From contig JARLGP010000021.1 in NCBI GenBank assembly GCA_031292735.1, positions 1 to 18,736 on the forward strand: a stretch of DNA of 18,736 nt, read 5' to 3'. The DNA is from Holophaga sp. GTDB lineage: Bacteria > Acidobacteriota > Holophagae > Holophagales > Holophagaceae. The notes under the pieces were generated by a model. The model was not told where the DNA came from, searched no databases, and saw only the letters and a program-made list of their open reading frames with translations. Position numbers and translations under genes: made by a program. Positions 13,757 to 18,736 of this stretch are shown here, one piece after another. Positions within the stretch are counted from its first letter, which is position 1; every line of letters begins with the position of its first letter.

Positions 13757-15073
13757 ATGGCCGCCGATCCCATGACCCTGCCCTCCAGCCTGCCCGTGCT
13801 GTCCGCCTTCGACCGGCTGGACCTGCGCAGCCAGGTCCTCACCGGCATCCTCTGCGTCATGCTGGGCGGGGTGTTCCCGGCCTTCGTGCTGCTCCTCGGG
13901 CACACCGCCGACCTGGCGGTTTGGATCCTCACGTGGGTCCTGCTGGCCAGCTTCTGGCTGGAGCGGCCCCTGCTCCGGCTGCTGCTGCCGGCGGCGCCGC
14001 TGCTGGCCTGGGTGGCCTGCTACATCGCCTGGGGGGTCATGGCCGCGGACTACGCCATCTTCGACGAAGGCTACCGGCTGGCCTTCCGGTTCGGCACCGT
14101 GGCCGCCGCCATGGCGGTGGTCACCAGCCGTCCGGAACGGCTGCGCCGCTTCGCCAACGCCATGCAGTGGGTGCTGCTGCTCAACCTGGCCGTCACCGTG
14201 CTGCTGATGACCCGGCCCGAATACCAGAGCAACCCGTTGTTCGCCACCCTCCAGGTGGACGTGGAATCCGACCGGTTCGCCGGAATGTGGGGGAACGCCA
14301 ACCAGGCGGGCCTGGTGTCCCTGATGGTCCTGGTGCTGTCCCACTGGGCCGCCCCGCTGCGGGCCCGGATGGGGCAGGCCTGCGGGCTGCTCATCATCTA
14401 CCTCACGGCCAGCCGCACCGCCACCTGGATCTCGGTGACCCTGGCGGTGGTCTACCTGCTGTTCGGGGCCAGCCGACGGTTCCGGCTGAACGCGCTGCTG
14501 GCGGTCCTGGTCCTGGGCACGGGCGCCCTGTTCGCCCTCAGGGTCGGCGGGACCAGCCTGGCGTCGGCGGTGCGGAACAATCCGACCCTCAGCCGGGTGC
14601 TGGACGTCTCGGAGTCCAGGACCGAAAAGGCCGGCCAGGGCTCCCGGATGCAGGTGCTGAAGGACTGGCTGCGGCTGGTGCCGGCCGAGCCCTGGTACGG
14701 CTACGGCCTCTACACCCTTTACGGCGGCGAATCCACGGAGTCGGTGAAGCGCCCCGGGTTCCCGGTCTACGGACCGCACAACCTGTACCTGGGCATCTTC
14801 CTGGACGTGGGGGGCGCGGGCCTGTTGGCCTTCCTGGCCGTGGTGGGGTTCCAGCTGGGCCGGATCCGCCGCGCCCCCCTCCTGCCTCCGGCGCGCCGGG
14901 TGCTGTTGGCGTTCGGCTTCATCATTCTGGTGTTTTCCAATTTCAACCACAACATGCTCACGGACTACGCGGGCTGGATCGCCTATTCGCTGCTGTTCCT
15001 GCTGCCGGATTGCCCGGCGCTGGCGCCGGAGCGGCTGGGTCTGGAGCAGCCCCCTGCCGGAGACTGGAGGTAG
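13757..15073 (+). CDS. O-antigen ligase/polymerase family membrane protein (Wzy-like)
   Basis: A 438-residue protein with about ten hydrophobic helices. A large loop lies between roughly 262 and 340, corresponding to the periplasmic loop of Wzy/WaaL proteins. Family marks: MWGNANQAGLVSLM (177-190, resembling GNPNxxA), LTASRTATWI (216-225, resembling SxSR) and the conserved His341 in YGPHNLYLGIFLDVGGAGLL (338-357). Because it stands between the flippase and repeat-unit genes, I read it as the polymerase joining repeat units at the periplasmic face rather than a lipid-A ligase. Polymerase and ligase share the fold, so this remains an inference. It lies 4 bp after the flippase stop. Its own TAG stop (15071-15073) lies between the ribosome site and ATG of the following gene. 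Confidence 0.85.
   Translation: MAADPMTLPSSLPVLSAFDRLDLRSQVLTGILCVMLGGVFPAFVLLLGHTADLAVWILTWVLLASFWLERPLLRLLLPAAPLLAWVACYIAWGVMAADYAIFDEGYRLAFRFGTVAAAMAVVTSRPERLRRFANAMQWVLLLNLAVTVLLMTRPEYQSNPLFATLQVDVESDRFAGMWGNANQAGLVSLMVLVLSHWAAPLRARMGQACGLLIIYLTASRTATWISVTLAVVYLLFGASRRFRLNALLAVLVLGTGALFALRVGGTSLASAVRNNPTLSRVLDVSESRTEKAGQGSRMQVLKDWLRLVPAEPWYGYGLYTLYGGESTESVKRPGFPVYGPHNLYLGIFLDVGGAGLLAFLAVVGFQLGRIRRAPLLPPARRVLLAFGFIILVFSNFNHNMLTDYAGWIAYSLLFLLPDCPALAPERLGLEQPPAGDWR
15066..15070 (+). promoter_or_regulatory. Shine-Dalgarno GGAGG of the amidotransferase gene, inside the upstream gene
   Basis: GGAGG at 15066-15070 forms part of the last codons of the polymerase gene, is followed directly by its TAG stop and stands 5 bases before ATG 15076. 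A ribosome finishing the polymerase stops on this site, which favours coupled re-initiation. Confidence 0.75.
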
Positions 15074-15075
15074 CC

Positions 15076-17022
15076 ATGTGCGGACTGGCCGGATGCTGGC
15101 AGGCGATTCACCCGGGCGCGGAAGCGCTGGAGGCGCGGGTGCGGCGGATGACCGACACCCTGGCGCTGCGCGGCCCGGATGACCGCGGCAGCTGGGTGGA
15201 CGCCGGAACCGGGATCGCCCTGGGCTTCCGCCGGCTGGCCATCCTGGACCTGAGCCCGGAGGGGCACCAGCCCATGGCTTCGGCCAGCGGCCGCTACATC
15301 CTCACCTTCAACGGCGAGATCTACAACCACCGGGAGCTGGGCCGGTCCCTGGCCTCGGCCGGGGCCCAGTTCCGGGGCCATTCCGACACCGAGGTCCTGC
15401 TCGCCGCCTTCGAGCAATGGGGGGTGGAGCCGGCACTCCGGCGCTGCAACGGCATGTTCGCCATCGCCTGCTGGGATGCCCTGGAAAGGCGGCTGCACCT
15501 GGCCCGGGATCCCCTGGGCATCAAGCCGCTCTACCTGGGCAGCCGCGGCCGCACCCTGTTCTGGGGTTCCGAACTCAAGGCGCTGCTCGCCCATCCGGAA
15601 TTCGTCCCGGCCATCGACCCGGACGGGCTCTCCCTCTATTTCCGCCACGGCTACGTGCCCGGCCCCTACAGCATCTTCCAGGGCGTGAGCAAGCTGCCGC
15701 CCGGGTGCCTGGTGACCCTGGCCGCCCCCGACGCCCAACCGGAGCACCGCCCGTTCTGGTCACTCCAGGAGGTGGCCGCGCGCAGCCAGGCCGATCCCTT
15801 CCTGGGCTCCGACCTGGAGGCCATGGACGCGGTGGAGGCCGCCCTGGCCCGCAGCGTGGAACTGCAGATGGTGGCCGACGTGCCGCTGGGCGCCTTCCTG
15901 TCCGGGGGCATCGACTCCTCCCTGGCCGTGGCCCTCATGCAGCGGCAGAGCTCGCGGCCGGTCAAGACCTTCAGCATCGGGTTCAAGGACGACGCCTTCA
16001 ACGAGGCGGTCGCCGCCCGGGCGGTGTCCCGGCACCTGGGCACCGAGCACGCCGAGTGGCTGGTCACCGCCCAGGACGCCCTGGAGCTGATCCCGCGAAT
16101 CCCGCAGATCTACGACGAACCCATCGCCGATCCCGCGGCGCTGCCCACCTGCCTGGTCTCCCAACTGGCGCGCCGGGAGGTCACCGTCAGCCTGTCCGGC
16201 GACGGCGGCGACGAGCTGTTCGGCGGCTACCACTTCCACCTGTCCGCCCAGGAGGGCCGCCTGGCCCGGGCGCTGCGGCTCCCGGCCCCCCTGCGCGGCG
16301 CCATCGGCGCCGGCATGGCCACCTGCGCCCGGGTGCTCCAGCACGTTCCCGGCAGGATGGCCGGGCACGCCGAGGAGGCCGTGCTGTTCCGAGCCCGGCC
16401 CTACCTGTTCCGGGATTCGGTGTCCTACTACCGCGAGCAGGTGGCGGACATGTTCGGCCGCGGCGACACCCTCCTGCTGGCCGAGCGCGATCCGCCCTAC
16501 CTGCTGAACCGGCCCCTGGCCCTGGACCGGCCCCGCAACGTCGCCGAGTCGTTCATGTTCCTGGACACGATGATGATGCTGCCGGACGAGTTCCTGACCA
16601 AGATCGACCGGGCCGCCATGGCGGTGAGCCTGGAGGGACGGGTGCCCTACCTGGACCTGGACGTCATCGCCCTGGCCTGGCGCCTGCCCACCCACCTGAA
16701 GATCCGCGCCGGCCAGGGCAAGTGGGTCCTGCGCCAGATCCTCAAGCGGCACCTGCCCGCGGACCTGGTGGACCGGCCCAAGCACGGCTTCAGCGTGCCC
16801 CTCAGCGACTGGCTGCGCGGGCCGCTGCGCCCCTGGGCCGGCGAGCTCCTGGACCGCGGCCGGATCCGGCAGCAGGGCCTGCTGGCGCCGGCCATGGTGG
16901 AACGCTACTGGAGCGAGCACCAGCACGGCGGCAAGGACCACCTGGACCTGCTCTGGCGGCTCCTGATGTTCCAGGCCTGGCAGGACACCTGGCTGCACAC
17001 CGCAACGGAGGCCGCGTCATGA
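15076..17022 (+). CDS. asnB: Glutamine-dependent asparagine synthase-like amidotransferase
   Basis: A 648-residue, two-domain enzyme. The N-terminal class II glutamine amidotransferase domain starts with the catalytic Cys2 exposed after Met removal (MCGLAG) and has RGPDDRG (32-38), RRLAILDLS (52-60), TFNGEIYNH (77-85) and SDTEVLL (103-109). The synthetase domain has the ATP pyrophosphatase loop LSGGIDSS (275-282) and SGDGGDELFGGY (374-385). All catalytic parts are present. By homology it hydrolyses glutamine and amidates an AMP-activated carboxylate. Within polysaccharide loci such proteins may amidate uronic acids or other sugar carboxylates rather than make free asparagine; the position between polymerase and acyltransferase supports that, but it is inference. 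ATG 15076 has GGAGG 5 bases upstream. Its stop overlaps the acyltransferase start by ATGA. Confidence 0.92.
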   Translation: MCGLAGCWQAIHPGAEALEARVRRMTDTLALRGPDDRGSWVDAGTGIALGFRRLAILDLSPEGHQPMASASGRYILTFNGEIYNHRELGRSLASAGAQFRGHSDTEVLLAAFEQWGVEPALRRCNGMFAIACWDALERRLHLARDPLGIKPLYLGSRGRTLFWGSELKALLAHPEFVPAIDPDGLSLYFRHGYVPGPYSIFQGVSKLPPGCLVTLAAPDAQPEHRPFWSLQEVAARSQADPFLGSDLEAMDAVEAALARSVELQMVADVPLGAFLSGGIDSSLAVALMQRQSSRPVKTFSIGFKDDAFNEAVAARAVSRHLGTEHAEWLVTAQDALELIPRIPQIYDEPIADPAALPTCLVSQLARREVTVSLSGDGGDELFGGYHFHLSAQEGRLARALRLPAPLRGAIGAGMATCARVLQHVPGRMAGHAEEAVLFRARPYLFRDSVSYYREQVADMFGRGDTLLLAERDPPYLLNRPLALDRPRNVAESFMFLDTMMMLPDEFLTKIDRAAMAVSLEGRVPYLDLDVIALAWRLPTHLKIRAGQGKWVLRQILKRHLPADLVDRPKHGFSVPLSDWLRGPLRPWAGELLDRGRIRQQGLLAPAMVERYWSEHQHGGKDHLDLLWRLLMFQAWQDTWLHTATEAAS

Positions 17023-17555
17023 TCGGAACCCTCGCCGCCGCCCTGGCCCGGATGCTCCGCACCCGCCGCTGGCACAAGGATCCCAAGGCCTACCTGGCCG
17101 CCATGGGCGTGAAGATCGGCGACGGCTGCCGGATCTACGGGATCCCCGAGGAGGTGTTCGGCTCGGAACCCTACCTCTGCCGCCTGGGCGACCACGTGTC
17201 GATCACCTCCGGGGTCCGCTTCGTCTCCCACGACGGCGGCGTCTGGGTGTTCCGCGACCGGTTCCCCGACCTGGACGTGTTCGGCCCCATCACCGTGGGC
17301 AGCAACGTGTTCATCGGCATCAACGCGATCATCATGCCCGGCGTCACCATCGGCGACAACGTGGTGATCGGCTCCGGCTCGGTGGTCACCCGCGACATCC
17401 CCGGCAACAGCGTGGCCGCCGGGGTGCCGGCCCGGGTCGTGCGCTCCCTGGAGGACTACCGGGCCAAGGCCGTGGCCCGGGGGCTGCACCTGCGTTCGCA
17501 GCCCCCGGACCGGCTCCGGGCCGAGCTGAACGCCCATTTCCAGCTGGGGCTCTGA
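17019..17555 (+). CDS. Hexapeptide-repeat (left-handed beta-helix) acyltransferase
   Basis: A 178-residue protein with imperfect hexapeptide repeats: ITVGSNVFIGINAIIMPGVTIGDNVVIGSGSVVTRDIPGNSVAAGVPARVVR spans about 91-142 and forms the coils of a left-handed beta-helix, ending in the typical AAGVPARVV. His71 in FVSHDGG is the likely catalytic base. Close relatives are the WcaF/maltose-O-acetyltransferase group, which transfer acetyl from acetyl-CoA to a sugar hydroxyl. A role in O-acetylating the repeat unit is likely. N-acetylation of the amino sugar made by the minus-strand dehydratase/aminotransferase pair is an alternative, although PglD-type enzymes have an extra N-terminal Rossmann domain that is absent here. 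The start overlaps the amidotransferase stop by ATGA; the glycosyltransferase begins 1 base after the stop. Confidence 0.9.
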   Translation: MIGTLAAALARMLRTRRWHKDPKAYLAAMGVKIGDGCRIYGIPEEVFGSEPYLCRLGDHVSITSGVRFVSHDGGVWVFRDRFPDLDVFGPITVGSNVFIGINAIIMPGVTIGDNVVIGSGSVVTRDIPGNSVAAGVPARVVRSLEDYRAKAVARGLHLRSQPPDRLRAELNAHFQLGL

Positions 17556-17556
17556 C

Positions 17557-18666
17557 ATGGAGATCCGGACGGTCACCCTCCTGCTGGACGACCTGGGAGG
17601 CGGCGGAGCCGCCCGGGTGGCCGCGCACCTCAGCGCCGCCTGGGCCGAGATGGGCCGGAAGGTGACCATCCTCACCGGCGACGACGGCCAGCGTCCGCCG
17701 AACTATCCGCTGCACCCGTCGGTGGCCCACCTGCCGCTGGCCCTGCACGCCGCCTCGCGCAACCCGCTGCAGGGGGCCTGGGCCAACCTCCGGCGCCTGG
17801 CCCTGCTGCGCCAGGCCATCCGCAGGCTCAAGCCGGACCTGATCGTCTCCTTCCTGGACACCATCAACGTGCGCTGCCTGCTGGCCACCCTGGGCCTGGG
17901 CATCCCGGTGCTGATCTCCGAGCGCACCGACCCCCACGGCCGGTCCCTGGGCCTGGCCTGGGAGACCCTGCGCCTGATCACCTATCCCTGGTCCGGCGCC
18001 CTGGTGGTCCAGAGCCGGCACGCCCTCTCCTTCTTCCCGCCCCGGCTCCGGGCCAAGGGCCTGGTCATCCCCAACCCGGTGCCCCCGGCCCCGGCCGCCG
18101 CGCCGCCCAGGCGCAGCCCGGACCGGTTCTCGGTGGTCACCCTGGGCAGCCTCCGGACGGTGAAGGGACACGACCAGCTGATCGAGGCCTTCGCCCTGGT
18201 GGCCGACCAGTTTCCGGCCTGGGACCTGTGGATCCACGGCGAAGGGCCGGCCCGGGACCGGCTGGAGATCCAGGTGCGCTGCCTCCGTCTGGAGGACCGG
18301 GTGCACCTGCCCGGCAGCACCCGCGAAAGCGCCGCCCGCCTGCGCGAGGCCGACCTGTTCGTGCTCCCCTCCCGCACCGAAGGGTTTCCCAACGCCCTGG
18401 CCGAAGCCATGGCCTGCGGCCTGCCGGTGATCAGCTTCGACTGCGCCAGCGGCCCCCGGGACCTGATCCGGCCCGAGGTGGACGGCATGCTGGTGCCGCC
18501 CGGGGACATCCCCGGGCTGGCCATCGCCATGGCCCGGCTGATGGGCGATCCCGCGGAACGGGACCGCATTGCCGCGCGCGCCCCCGAAGTGGTGGAGCGC
18601 TTCAGCGCCGAACGGATCCTGGGCCTCTGGGAGCGCGCCATGCAGCGCGCCGCCTGGTCGCGGTAG
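17557..18666 (+). CDS. Glycosyltransferase family 4 (GT-B fold)
   Basis: A 369-residue GT-B enzyme that adds a sugar to the lipid-linked repeat unit on the cytoplasmic face. The N-terminal acceptor domain has a glycine loop (DDLGGGGAARVAAHLS, 11-26) and VLISERTDPHG (118-128). The C-terminal donor domain starts near residue 190 with VVTLGSLRTVKGHDQLIEAFA (193-213), and the EX7E motif is SRTEGFPNALAEAMACG (272-288, Glu275 and Glu283). It ends with CASGPRDLIRPEVDGMLVPPGD (296-317). The ERTDP and SGPRDLI signatures are shared with AmsD/PglH-like GT4 enzymes that often use GalNAc, Gal or Glc nucleotides; the donor here is not determined. It follows the acyltransferase by a single base, and a further gene begins 6 bp after its stop. 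Confidence 0.94.
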   Translation: MEIRTVTLLLDDLGGGGAARVAAHLSAAWAEMGRKVTILTGDDGQRPPNYPLHPSVAHLPLALHAASRNPLQGAWANLRRLALLRQAIRRLKPDLIVSFLDTINVRCLLATLGLGIPVLISERTDPHGRSLGLAWETLRLITYPWSGALVVQSRHALSFFPPRLRAKGLVIPNPVPPAPAAAPPRRSPDRFSVVTLGSLRTVKGHDQLIEAFALVADQFPAWDLWIHGEGPARDRLEIQVRCLRLEDRVHLPGSTRESAARLREADLFVLPSRTEGFPNALAEAMACGLPVISFDCASGPRDLIRPEVDGMLVPPGDIPGLAIAMARLMGDPAERDRIAARAPEVVERFSAERILGLWERAMQRAAWSR

Positions 18667-18672
18667 CCCGCC

Positions 18673-18736
18673 ATGGGCCCGGGCCTCCGCACCGCCCTCC
18701 TGCTGCTGGCCGGCGCCGCGGCCCTCCTCCCGGCAA
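18673..18736 (+). CDS. Start of an exported protein, 3' partial
   Basis: ATG at 18673, 6 bp after the glycosyltransferase stop, opens a frame to the window edge (21 codons). The translation is a Met, a short segment with one Arg, then a run of Ala and Leu (ALLLLAGAAALLPA), which is a typical signal peptide or first membrane segment. Nothing else can be said about its function. Its spacing suggests it belongs to the same operon. Confidence 0.6.
   Translation, partial: MGPGLRTALLLLAGAAALLPA

Noticed and set aside
12087..13775. Long alternative plus-strand frame across the flippase gene
   Set aside because: Composition dominated by Pro, Ala, Arg and His without hydrophobic helices; the overlapping flippase frame has the expected membrane protein pattern and start overlap.

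Overview
The window reads as a chromosomal fragment of a GC-rich, probably Gram-negative bacterium. It encodes an outer-membrane Wza-type export lipoprotein and a Wzc-type tyrosine kinase with a tyrosine-rich tail, and its codon use strongly favours G/C in third positions. The gene mix and base composition would fit a soil or sediment lineage such as Acidobacteriota (Holophaga/Geothrix-like) or a deltaproteobacterial group. That placement is an impression; no marker gene here settles it.

Layout. 1-176: the 3' end of a plus-strand beta-helix protein, followed by a GC-rich hairpin whose right arm lies in three tandem 15-bp units (201-252). 270-1181 (minus): a monofunctional proline dehydrogenase. 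1360-2990 (minus): a two-gene unit, an ATP-grasp ligase overlapping a HAD phosphatase, behind a good sigma-70-type promoter (3051-3079). 3199-7731 (minus): a run of four genes, namely a membrane-anchored nucleotide-sugar 4,6-dehydratase (CapD/WbpM type), a DegT-family sugar aminotransferase, an alternative sigma-70-family factor and a small PilZ protein. 7732-8411: a 680-bp non-coding region, much richer in A/T than its surroundings in its middle part, with palindromes and two foldable leader segments; it separates two divergent transcription units. 8412 to the right edge (plus): a very compact polysaccharide operon in the order wza-like, LMW tyrosine phosphatase, wzc-like kinase, wzx-like flippase, wzy/ligase-like polymerase, asparagine-synthase-like amidotransferase, hexapeptide acyltransferase, family-4 glycosyltransferase, and the first codons of a further secreted protein.

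How the genes fit together. The plus operon is a Wzx/Wzy-type exopolysaccharide or capsule system. The glycosyltransferase builds the lipid-linked repeat unit, the acyltransferase and amidotransferase probably decorate it or its precursors, the flippase moves it across the inner membrane, the polymerase joins units, Wzc with its cognate phosphatase controls chain growth, and Wza exports the polymer. The divergent minus-strand dehydratase and aminotransferase would supply a 4-amino-4,6-dideoxy sugar nucleotide. The sigma factor and the PilZ protein (often a cyclic-di-GMP receptor) in the same run are candidate regulators. No initiating phosphoglycosyl transferase is seen, so the locus must continue outside the window or use one encoded elsewhere.

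No RNA genes, insertion sequences, CRISPR arrays or phage genes were recognised. The most interesting items are the directional RNA fold in front of wza, the unusual region 4.2 of the sigma factor, the coupled ATP-grasp/HAD pair with a likely CTG start, and the slippage-like repeat in the terminator at the left end.
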